In this document: positions 6,112 through 11,347 of the stretch, one piece after another | Position numbering within the stretch: position 1 is the first letter of the stretch | Layout of the letters: each line of letters starts with the position of its first letter | Assembly (NCBI GenBank): GCA_046590195.1 | Contig: JBKJTP010000032.1 | Location: 1-15,707, forward strand | Source: JBKJTP01 sp046590195 | Lineage (GTDB): Bacteria > Bacteroidota > Ignavibacteria > Palsa-1295 | DNA length: 15,707 bases | Direction of reading: 5' to 3' | The notes under the pieces: model-generated | Databases searched by the model: none | The model's input: only the letters and a program-made list of their open reading frames with translations | What the model was told of the DNA's origin: nothing | Made by a program: the position numbers and the translations under genes

Positions 6112-6141
6112 TTTGCTTAGGCACGCCGTTTCTTATCTTTT
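6112..6141 (+). promoter_or_regulatory. Candidate Bacteroidota-type promoter for the lipoprotein gene
   Basis: TTTG at 6112-6115 and TATCTTTT at 6134-6141 (cf. TAnnTTTG) are separated by 18 bases, close to the TTTG/TAnnTTTG pair used by the primary sigma factor of Bacteroidota. It would place the transcript start about 35 bases before the ATG at 6184. Spacing and the final base are imperfect, so this is tentative. Confidence 0.35.
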
Positions 6142-6183
6142 TTTTGCATAAGCATCCTCAACGCTTCATTTTACCTCGTAGCC

Positions 6184-6438
6184 ATGCAGTTCGTCTCCCG
6201 TACCGTCATCGTTCTTCTCGCAGCTTTCAGCCTCGCTTCCTGTGCGATGACAACCGAGATGCAACCAGCTTCTCTTGCAACGAAGCTCGCTTTACAACCG
6301 ACCGTGACTCAGCTCGCAGATGGTGAGCGATACACCTGGGAATTCACCGTTGAAGGCACATTCGAGAAGATGCAGCATGACATGACAGATTCGCTCCTGA
6401 TCATCGTTGATCAGGTAAAAGCGATCGCGAGCAAGTAA
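6184..6438 (+). CDS. Small predicted lipoprotein
   Basis: 84 residues. The N-terminus is a lipoprotein signal: basic start, hydrophobic core (VIVLLAAFSLAS) and lipobox L17-A18-S19-C20, so the mature protein would be a 65-residue, membrane-anchored lipid-modified peptide. The mature part (ATKLALQPTVTQLADGERYT, WEFTVEG, MQHDMTDSLLIIVDQVKAIA) has no recognised domain and probably ends in a helix. It is divergent from arsR and convergent with the thioredoxin-like gene. A 21-bp perfect hairpin lies 24 bases downstream. No specific role can be assigned. Confidence 0.75.
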   Translation: MQFVSRTVIVLLAAFSLASCAMTTEMQPASLATKLALQPTVTQLADGERYTWEFTVEGTFEKMQHDMTDSLLIIVDQVKAIASK

Positions 6439-6461
6439 GAGGCTCTGCGACTATACCTTTC

Positions 6462-6506
6462 AGAACGACAAAGGGATCGAGTGTAACTCGATCCCTTTGT
6501 CGTTCT
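6462..6506. terminator. 21-bp perfect hairpin between convergent genes
   Basis: Left arm 6462-6482 and right arm 6486-6506 are exact complements over 21 bases with a 3-base GTA loop. It sits between the lipoprotein stop (6438) and the thioredoxin-like stop (6543), so it could serve both directions. Neither side has a T-run, which is atypical for an intrinsic terminator. Confidence 0.6.
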
Positions 6507-6542
6507 CATGCGTAGGTGACGCCCTTAGATCCCCTGGCCAAT

Positions 6543-7583
6543 TCATCGTACAATAAGGGAGTGTCGACTCAGTCCTCGTGCAGTATTCACGGTCAACACA
6601 TAGGCACCCGGTGGAAGATCACTCACGTCGATGGTCGAAGCTGTTATCAGGCGTTGACTCATGATGTGTTGACCGATAGAGTTGTATATCGTCACCTGCG
6701 CATCTGCATCCTTGACCAGATCAATGTGCACTAACCTGCTTGCAGGATTCGGGTAGATATTGACCAACGCGCTCTCTTCACGCCCAACGCTCATCGTGCC
6801 GAACTCCGACAAATACCGCGACTTCAGCGCGCGGATCGTAGTGAAGCTTCCATCCTCATTGCGAACGAGGAAGATAATGTTCAGGCGCGTCTTGCTTACA
6901 TCCCACTTCGGGTTGACGATCATCTCGTACGTCTGGAAGTACCAACCCGGCCCCCACGCATAGTGCATTGAGTCGCCAAGCACCTTGCCAGCCACTTGCC
7001 GCACGACATTCTGATGCGGATAGTCTAACAACTTTGGTAACGGCGAGCCATCTTTGTTGTAGAGCGATTGATCGAGCAGCACATCGTCTTCGGTCAGGAT
7101 CCCGACGGTCATCGGCACGCCAGTCCCAGGCCATTCGGGTATCACGGGCGAGAACGTCGGCATGAAGTACAGCACGCGCGACTCCTCGATATAGCTGATG
7201 TTCTCGATAGCAGGCGTTGCTGCGGGTTCAAGCTGCAGGCGGTCTAGCGTCTTGACCAGCCATGGATGCTGATCGTTGAAGTCAAGCGGCCCATTGCTGA
7301 TGACGGGGCGACGATTGATCGAGACAACCGGGTGTCCGCCATCCGAGACCTGCTTTGCGATCGTGTCCACTGCTCTTGCCTCAAGTACATCATTGAAGTG
7401 CCAAGCCAGCACCACCGCCCTATCACCTAGCCGCTCCTGAACACTATCGAGCACCGTCGCCCCATACGGACACCACCCGCACCACGCCCCCGTAAACTTC
7501 TCGAGCGAGATGCCGGGAGTTTGGGCGCGGGATGTAATTGGGACCAATAAGACGAATAAGACCAATATGCTGCGAATACTCAT
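6543..7583 (-). CDS. Secreted thioredoxin-fold (Omp28-like) protein with T9SS sorting domain
   Basis: 346 residues from the ATG at 7583 (MSIRSILVL); the frame opens at 7604, but the shorter start gives a clean signal peptide (residues 1-20, cleavage near SRA|QT). A thioredoxin-like motif FTGAWCGWCPYG follows, with active-site pair C35/C38, as in Omp28-related outer-membrane proteins. A beta-rich middle region (about 130-265) is followed by the C-terminal sorting domain at about 274-346: VNIYPNPASRLVHI, VTIYNSIGQHI, DVSDLPPGAYVLTV, SRHSLIVR. This is the type A domain recognised by the type IX secretion system, so the protein is exported and probably attached to the cell surface. Role inferred: an extracytoplasmic thiol-disulphide or peptide-binding function. 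The C-terminus is only 36 bases beyond the shared hairpin. Confidence 0.88.
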   Translation of the reverse strand: MSIRSILVLFVLLVPITSRAQTPGISLEKFTGAWCGWCPYGATVLDSVQERLGDRAVVLAWHFNDVLEARAVDTIAKQVSDGGHPVVSINRRPVISNGPLDFNDQHPWLVKTLDRLQLEPAATPAIENISYIEESRVLYFMPTFSPVIPEWPGTGVPMTVGILTEDDVLLDQSLYNKDGSPLPKLLDYPHQNVVRQVAGKVLGDSMHYAWGPGWYFQTYEMIVNPKWDVSKTRLNIIFLVRNEDGSFTTIRALKSRYLSEFGTMSVGREESALVNIYPNPASRLVHIDLVKDADAQVTIYNSIGQHIMSQRLITASTIDVSDLPPGAYVLTVNTARGLSRHSLIVR

Positions 7584-7995
7584 GGTAGTATGACACCGGA
7601 GCATTCAGGTTGTTACGCATGATAGCTCAACATTTAGCAATATAGACTTAACAAATTCTCCTCCTTCATTAAGAACCTTACCCAAACCGGGCGGGTTGGG
7701 AAAATACAGTTCATTGGTGCATCGTTTGGTGTGATCTTGTGAAACTCCTGCTGATTTGCTGGTAACGGCAAATGAGAGGCGGATCCGCGAGTCTTATCCC
7801 CCCGGTTTTGAAGCAGTTGCTTGCTGAATAGCGGCTGTCCCCCCAAGTCCCCGAGAGATATCCCCCGTCGAATCTTCTTTACTAGAGTGTTAGCGATCAG
7901 ATGTCAGGCAACGGCCCCTGAGGGCATAAGCTTTGTGCATCTCAAACCTACGAAGGTATCCTAGTTTTTTTGTTTTAGTTTTTACGTGTATTTCA
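7584..7995. other. Gene-free stretch and structured leader before the RRM gene
   Basis: No convincing gene on either strand. A 70-codon frame on the minus strand (7634-7846) has no recognisable domain and is left out. A short inverted repeat, CCCAAACC/GGGTTGGG, sits near 7682-7701, and several C-runs occur at 7800-7865. The part just before the RRM gene is structured: AGATG (7899-7903) pairs with CATCT (7938-7942), enclosing TCAGG (7904-7908) and CCTGA (7917-7921). It is followed by a T-rich tract (7964-7983) that runs almost to the start codon. Confidence 0.5.
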
Positions 7996-8412
7996 ATGAA
8001 GATTTATGTAGGCGGTCTCCCTTATGCGGCGACAGACGAGCAACTCAATCAGATCTTTTCACAGTATGGCGAAGTCTCTTCAGCCAAGATCATCATGGAT
8101 CGCGATACCGGCCGTTCAAAGGGCTTCGGTTTCGTAGAAATGTCTGATGACGATGCAGCCCGCAAGGCGATCCAGGACCTCCAGGAAGCAGAACTCGATG
8201 GCCGTACACTTACGGTTAACGAGGCTCGTCCGATGGAGCCACGTGCTGGCGGCGGCGGTGGTCGCGGCGGCTTTGGTGGCGGCGGCGGACGCGGTGGTTC
8301 AGGCGGCGGCTACGGCGGCGGTGGCGGCGGAAGCCGTGGCGGCGGCGGTGGTTACGGCGGCGGCGGCGGAAACCGTGGCGGCGGCGGTTACAGCGGCGGC
8401 GGTGGCCGATAA
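7996..8412 (+). CDS. Glycine-rich RRM RNA-binding protein
   Basis: 138 residues from the ATG at 7996 (MKIYVGGLPY). The open frame begins at 7933, but the extra 21 residues come from a T-rich leader. A single RNA-recognition motif covers residues 1-78, with RNP2 (IYVGGL, 3-8) and RNP1 (KGFGFVEM, 43-50), both with the aromatic residues needed for RNA stacking. Residues 84-138 are a low-complexity GGGGR/GGGY tail (RGG-like), likely disordered and RNA-binding. This architecture matches bacterial cold-induced RNA chaperones (the Rbp type known from cyanobacteria, also common in Bacteroidota). The long structured, T-rich leader fits post-transcriptional or temperature control, but that is inference. 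A good terminator follows. Confidence 0.93.
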   Translation: MKIYVGGLPYAATDEQLNQIFSQYGEVSSAKIIMDRDTGRSKGFGFVEMSDDDAARKAIQDLQEAELDGRTLTVNEARPMEPRAGGGGGRGGFGGGGGRGGSGGGYGGGGGGSRGGGGGYGGGGGNRGGGGYSGGGGR

Positions 8413-8441
8413 TCGCACATCTCTAAATTTTAGAGTATTGC

Positions 8442-8477
8442 AGAAGAGGCGCTCACCAGAGCGCCTCTTCTCGTTTT
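8442..8477 (+). terminator. Rho-independent terminator of the RRM gene
   Basis: AGAAGAGGCGCTC (8442-8454), loop ACCA, GAGCGCCTCTTCT (8459-8471), then CGTTTT. This is a 13-bp GC-rich stem plus a short T-run, 29 bases after the stop codon. A smaller AT-rich hairpin (8421-8435) precedes it. Confidence 0.88.
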
Positions 8478-8504
8478 AAAGCATTGGGTTACTGCGACCT
8501 TTCT

Positions 8505-8680
8505 CCGTAGGGCCACATCGCAATGTGGCCGCGATCCGGTATCCGCGTCTAGGAGAAATTCGAATTTGTGCGTGAGACGATAGCTTCATACCCCCGAATG
8601 TTCCTCCCACGCACGAATGCGTCACCCAGACTGAATCTGCCCGGCTCGCTCCCCTGCCACATTGCGATGTGCCCCTACGG
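8505..8680. repeat. Family-2 palindromic repeat (copy a)
   Basis: 176-bp element with 25-base inverted ends differing at one position: left end 8505-8530, right end 8656-8680 (CCGTAGGG...CCCTACGG type). Each end is itself a hairpin; the left is GGCCACAT (8511-8518), CGCA, ATGTGGCC (8523-8530). The inner sequence holds no recognisable gene. A second copy with an identical 24-base left core lies at 13480-13730. The right end supplies the TAG stop of the small minus-strand ORF at 8675. Confidence 0.85.
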
Positions 8681-8746
8681 AAGATTCCGAAACATCGACA
8701 GAATGGCCGCGTACATAAAGCCAGTAAAGCGATTCTTTTTTAGCAT
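8675..8746 (-). CDS. Possible 23-residue small protein with strong Shine-Dalgarno
   Basis: Reading from the ATG at 8746: MLKKNRFTGFMYAAILSMFR then NLP and TAG. The start is preceded by AAGGGAGG with a 6-base spacer (8752-8747), one of the best Shine-Dalgarno sites in a window where most genes have none. A basic N-terminus with a short hydrophobic stretch (FTGFMYAAILSMF) suggests membrane association. The TAG belongs to the end of a family-2 repeat, so the ORF may be the truncated start of a longer former gene. The Shine-Dalgarno can pair weakly with an upstream CTCC (8763-8766), and a 15-bp hairpin lies just beyond. It could also be fortuitous. Confidence 0.35.
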   Translation of the reverse strand: MLKKNRFTGFMYAAILSMFRNLP

Positions 8747-8766
8747 GATGGTCCTCCCTTGTGGAG

Positions 8767-8807
8767 CAGAAAGACCACACCTTAACGGGTGTGGTCTTTC
8801 TGTTTTT
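8767..8807 (+). terminator. Orphan plus-strand intrinsic terminator
   Basis: CAGAAAGACCACACC (8767-8781), loop TTAACG, GGTGTGGTCTTTCTG (8788-8802), then TTTTT. The 15-bp stem with T5 points to plus-strand transcription, yet no plus-strand gene lies between the RRM terminator (8477) and here. Either an unannotated RNA ends here, or it backs up the RRM terminator. On the minus strand it lies upstream of the 23-codon ORF without a T-run. Confidence 0.75.
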
Positions 8808-8830
8808 GGTGCGTAGCTGCATTCATGGTG

Positions 8831-8856
8831 AAACCGCTGGGGAATTCCCTCCGTAC
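8831..8856 (+). promoter_or_regulatory. Candidate ECF-type promoter of the sigma gene
   Basis: AAACC (8831-8835) and GTAC (8853-8856) are separated by 17 bases, with a GGGAATTCCC palindrome (8840-8849) in the spacer. A similar [A/G]ACC-N16-GTAC arrangement occurs at 9446-9468 downstream of the sigma gene, suggesting autoregulation. The predicted start would be at or next to the ATG at 8865, making the mRNA leaderless. Tentative. Confidence 0.3.
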
Positions 8857-8864
8857 CGTGTTAC

Positions 8865-9428
8865 ATGCATCACAACTTCTTTAAGGCGTTACCGGAATTC
8901 CTCACTCGCAAACACCGGCAGAGTTATCCGGGGGCCTCTTCAGAAGATATTGAGGATGCGGTCGGTACTGCTGTCGAATCGTACCTCACGACTGCGCCTC
9001 AGCATGTTCGTGCCTGCGAGCAACGGTCGCGAGCCTGGCTTTTCACAACAGCCTGGCGGATGCTTCGCCGTGAGAGGCTGCGCAGTAAACGCCACCTTGG
9101 CATCACGGAGACCCTGCCTTCGTCTCAGCAGATCGATATTTCCGCAACTCACCTGACTGAGTCGCTCAAGGAGCGCACTCGCGAGATCGTACACCTTCAC
9201 AGTTTTGATGGCATGAAACCGCGGGAGATCGCTTCTGTGCTTGGCTGCTCAGTCAACGCTGTCAATATGCACCTAAAGCGTGCGTATCGCGAACTAAGGG
9301 ATTCGCTGAAGCAAGACTATGCTGTGCTAAGAGAGAGCTACTACTTTTGGCTCTCGAGCTTCAAGGCGGGGTATGCGGTGGAGAGCGCAATGATCGAACT
9401 CTCCATAACGACCGTGCTGCCTATCTAG
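8865..9428 (+). CDS. ECF-type RNA polymerase sigma factor
   Basis: 187 residues. Region 2 spans about 5-78: EDIEDAVGTAVESYL, then RAWLFTTAWRMLRRERLRSK, the part expected to bind core polymerase and the -10 element. Region 4 spans about 98-148: LKERTREIVHLHSFDGMKPR, EIASVLGCSVNAVNMHLKRA, YRELRDSL, a helix-turn-helix recognising the -35 element. Regions 1 and 3 are absent, as in extracytoplasmic-function sigma factors. A roughly 38-residue tail (DYAVLRESYYFWLSSFKAGY...) follows. No anti-sigma factor with a membrane segment is adjacent. Likely promoters lie before this gene and in the gap after it. The specific regulon is unknown. Confidence 0.85.
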   Translation: MHHNFFKALPEFLTRKHRQSYPGASSEDIEDAVGTAVESYLTTAPQHVRACEQRSRAWLFTTAWRMLRRERLRSKRHLGITETLPSSQQIDISATHLTESLKERTREIVHLHSFDGMKPREIASVLGCSVNAVNMHLKRAYRELRDSLKQDYAVLRESYYFWLSSFKAGYAVESAMIELSITTVLPI

Positions 9429-9440
9429 CGCCAAAAAATA

Positions 9441-9471
9441 GTGTGACCCATTTTTGAGAGCTGTGTACACT
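9441..9471 (+). promoter_or_regulatory. Candidate sigma-dependent promoter
   Basis: GTGTGACC (9441-9448), a T-rich spacer, then GTACACT (9465-9471): a 16-base gap between ACC and GTAC, with T5 immediately after the -35-like element. This form, with a GTGACC/GTAACC-like -35 and a T-run at the start of the spacer, resembles ECF promoters. It starts 13 bases after the sigma gene's stop and would drive the 9472-9742 transcript. Confidence 0.45.
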
Positions 9472-9509
9472 ACTCTATATCAGGCGAGTGGATCGCCATA
9501 AAATAGAGT
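9472..9509 (+). promoter_or_regulatory. Leader stem-loop just before the 9515 ORF
   Basis: ACTCTAT (9472-9478) pairs with ATAGAGT (9503-9509), and GGCGA (9483-9487) pairs with TCGCC (9493-9497), separated by a 4/5-base internal loop. It begins right at the predicted transcript start and ends five bases before the ATG at 9515, so it could control translation or cap a small RNA. Confidence 0.5.
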
Positions 9510-9514
9510 AAACA

Positions 9515-9742
9515 ATGATACAAGCTATTGCCCGGACCATTGGTCGTCACATTGAAGGTCTATCGCGGAATTTAGCAACGCTGCTCCCCAGCAGCGGTCA
9601 TCTGAGAACTGTGCCACTCCACTCAGTTCGTCCTCGTCGCACAAACTCCGGAGCGTACCGCAGTACTGTGTCATTCGCAGGAAGTGATCCCGACCTTTCC
9701 CTGGTCAAGCTGTCGAGCTATCCTTGCCGTGCGCCACCTTGA
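9515..9742 (+). CDS. Small ORF of unknown function (or part of a structured RNA)
   Basis: 75 residues (MIQAIARTIGRHIEGLSRNL...), rich in S, R, P and L, with no signal peptide, membrane segment or recognised domain. The first 20 residues could form an amphipathic helix. In favour: it follows a candidate sigma-dependent promoter and an A-rich pre-ATG sequence (AGTAAACA). Against: composition is not clearly protein-like, and the DNA holds extra hairpins, namely CGCTGCT/AGCAGCG (9579-9596) and GAACTG/CAGTTC (9606-9629). A non-coding RNA controlled by the sigma factor is a real alternative. Confidence 0.4.
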   Translation: MIQAIARTIGRHIEGLSRNLATLLPSSGHLRTVPLHSVRPRRTNSGAYRSTVSFAGSDPDLSLVKLSSYPCRAPP

Positions 9743-9802
9743 CCTTCTAGTCGGTCGAGCGCTTCTCATCTTCATCATGCACGGCATTTTACTCACTAAC
9801 GA

Positions 9803-10738
9803 ATGGACAGCACGTATCTCTGGATAGGATTTAATGTTTTCGTTCTCTTGATGCTCGCCCTCGATCTGGGCGTGTTCCATAAAAAATCTCATACTGTTTC
9901 GGTAAAGGAAGCACTTGCGTGGAGCGGCGTGTGGGTTGCGCTTGCAATGGTGTTCAACTACGGTCTCTATGTCTATCGCGGCGAGACTGTGGCGCTCGAA
10001 TTTCTCACCGGATATCTGATCGAGAAGTCGCTGAGCATTGACAATATCTTCGTCTTTGCATTGATCTTCTCGTTCTTCCATGTACCGGCGAAGTATCAAC
10101 ATAAAGTACTCTTCTGGGGTATCCTTGGTGCGCTCGTCATGCGAGCGTTCTTCATTGCGGTAGGCGCAGCATTACTTGCTGAATTCCACTGGATCATCTA
10201 TGTATTCGGTGGCTTTCTTGTCCTGACCGGACTGAAAATGGCGACACAGAACGAGCATGGCATTCACCCCGAGCGGAATCCGGTGGTGAAGCTATTCCGT
10301 AGAATGTTTCGTGTCAGCGACCAGTATGATGGCGACAAGTTCTTCACCCTCGAAAACGGGAAGAAGATCGCAACGCCGCTCTTTATTGTGCTGCTCATTG
10401 TAGAAACGACCGACCTGATCTTCGCCGTCGATTCGATCCCGGCGATCTTTGCTGTTACGAACGACCCGTTCATCGTCTACACATCGAATGTCTTCGCGAT
10501 CCTCGGATTGCGATCGCTCTATTTCGCGCTCGCAGGTATCATGCACAAATTCCATTATCTGAAGCTCGGACTCTCTGTCGTGCTGATCTTCGTCGGAATA
10601 AAGATGTTGCTGACCGATCTGTACAAGATCCCGGCAGAAATGTCGCTGCTCGTGATCGCTCTGGTGCTTGCTCTCGCCGTCATCCTCTCGCTGCTGCGAC
10701 CAGCCAAGGAGGAGTTAGAGACCGACACCCATCGATAA
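9803..10738 (+). CDS. TerC/Alx family integral membrane protein
   Basis: 311 residues with about eight to nine membrane segments. The two conserved acidic blocks of the family are present: YLIEKSLSIDNIFVFALIF (E74, D80) and LLIVETTDLIFAVDSIPAIF (E201, D204, D210), which in TerC/Alx relatives are implicated in metal-ion (Mn2+) export. A hydrophilic loop (about 147-190) separates the two halves, and the C-terminus is charged and cytosolic. Length matches the Alx-like group. TerC/Alx proteins are linked to manganese homeostasis, alkaline response or metallation of secreted enzymes; the substrate here is inferred. I looked for a yybP-ykoY manganese riboswitch in 9429-9802 and saw no conserved GGGGAGTAG-type core. 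The downstream terminator is at 10756. Confidence 0.92.
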   Translation: MDSTYLWIGFNVFVLLMLALDLGVFHKKSHTVSVKEALAWSGVWVALAMVFNYGLYVYRGETVALEFLTGYLIEKSLSIDNIFVFALIFSFFHVPAKYQHKVLFWGILGALVMRAFFIAVGAALLAEFHWIIYVFGGFLVLTGLKMATQNEHGIHPERNPVVKLFRRMFRVSDQYDGDKFFTLENGKKIATPLFIVLLIVETTDLIFAVDSIPAIFAVTNDPFIVYTSNVFAILGLRSLYFALAGIMHKFHYLKLGLSVVLIFVGIKMLLTDLYKIPAEMSLLVIALVLALAVILSLLRPAKEELETDTHR

Positions 10739-10755
10739 TCCGCTCGAACTCTCTC

Positions 10756-10798
10756 AAATTGAAGAAGCCCCGCCATTGTAGCGGGGCTTCTTCAATTT
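10756..10798. terminator. 18-bp perfect terminator hairpin, terC and zinc-ribbon gene (convergent)
   Basis: Left arm 10756-10773 and right arm 10781-10798 are exact complements (AAATTGAAGAAGCCCCGC type), loop CATTGTA. The GC-rich core and AT-rich base give a T-rich 3' side for plus-strand transcripts (ending ATTTAA) and a T-rich side for minus-strand transcripts as well. It lies between the terC stop at 10738 and the convergent gene's stop at 10813. Confidence 0.85.
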
Positions 10799-10812
10799 AA
10801 TAACCGGTTTCA

Positions 10813-11169
10813 TCAGAAATCGAAGAGATCTTCCAGGAAGCCGCCTTTGCGCTTCTTGTAATGGCCATCTTTCTGGTAGCCGTCCTTGTAGTGATGCTTC
10901 TTGTCGTAGTCGTCGTCGTATTTGCGGCGGTCCTCGTAACGGCGGTCGTCATTCATGTAAGGCTGTGTTTGCTGTGGCGGTGGATAGGGCGCAGGCTGTT
11001 GGGGCTGCTGCACCGGGGGCGCCGAACGCTCCTCGGCGATGCGCTTGATGATGGTATCGAGCTCATTACGCTCGAGCCACACACCTCGGCACGTTGGACA
11101 ATAATCGATCTCGACGCCCTCGCGCTCGATCACGACGAGCTGGACGGTATTACAAGCTGGACAATTCAT
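10813..11169 (-). CDS. TFIIB-type zinc-ribbon protein
   Basis: 118 residues. The N-terminus is a zinc ribbon of the zf-TFIIB group: MNCPAC (C3, C6) and YCPTCRGVWLERNELD (C24, C27), with the RGVWL..ELD signature. Next comes a P/Q-rich linker (about 50-70), then a D, R, Y, K and H-rich, almost certainly disordered stretch with repeated YDD/KDG-like units (70-105). It ends in GFLEDLFDF, a hydrophobic-acidic cap typical of this group. Function is not established for the family; nucleic-acid or protein binding is usually assumed. It is divergent from metG, with the 11170-11347 gap between them. Confidence 0.82.
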   Translation of the reverse strand: MNCPACNTVQLVVIEREGVEIDYCPTCRGVWLERNELDTIIKRIAEERSAPPVQQPQQPAPYPPPQQTQPYMNDDRRYEDRRKYDDDYDKKHHYKDGYQKDGHYKKRKGGFLEDLFDF

Positions 11170-11347
11170 TCAGGTTCTTTGGTTGGAAAAGCGGTTCAAA
11201 AGCATTCTGAGGGGCTCACAGGAATACGGCCGATGTCCCGACTTTGTTGCAATATCTGCCCAGACCGAATCCAGATCGCTATCTCGCCGTAAATTTGCAG
11301 TTCTAGTATCCTGGCTCTAGCAAAGCCAAGTAATTTATCAAGACTCC

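Noticed and set aside
7634..7846. 70-codon minus-strand ORF
   Set aside because: No recognisable domain, no ribosome site, composition not protein-like; it overlaps a C-rich gene-free stretch.
9429..9802. yybP-ykoY manganese riboswitch upstream of terC
   Set aside because: This riboswitch is often found before TerC/Alx genes, but neither its conserved GGGGAGTAG-type core nor the paired consensus segment was seen.
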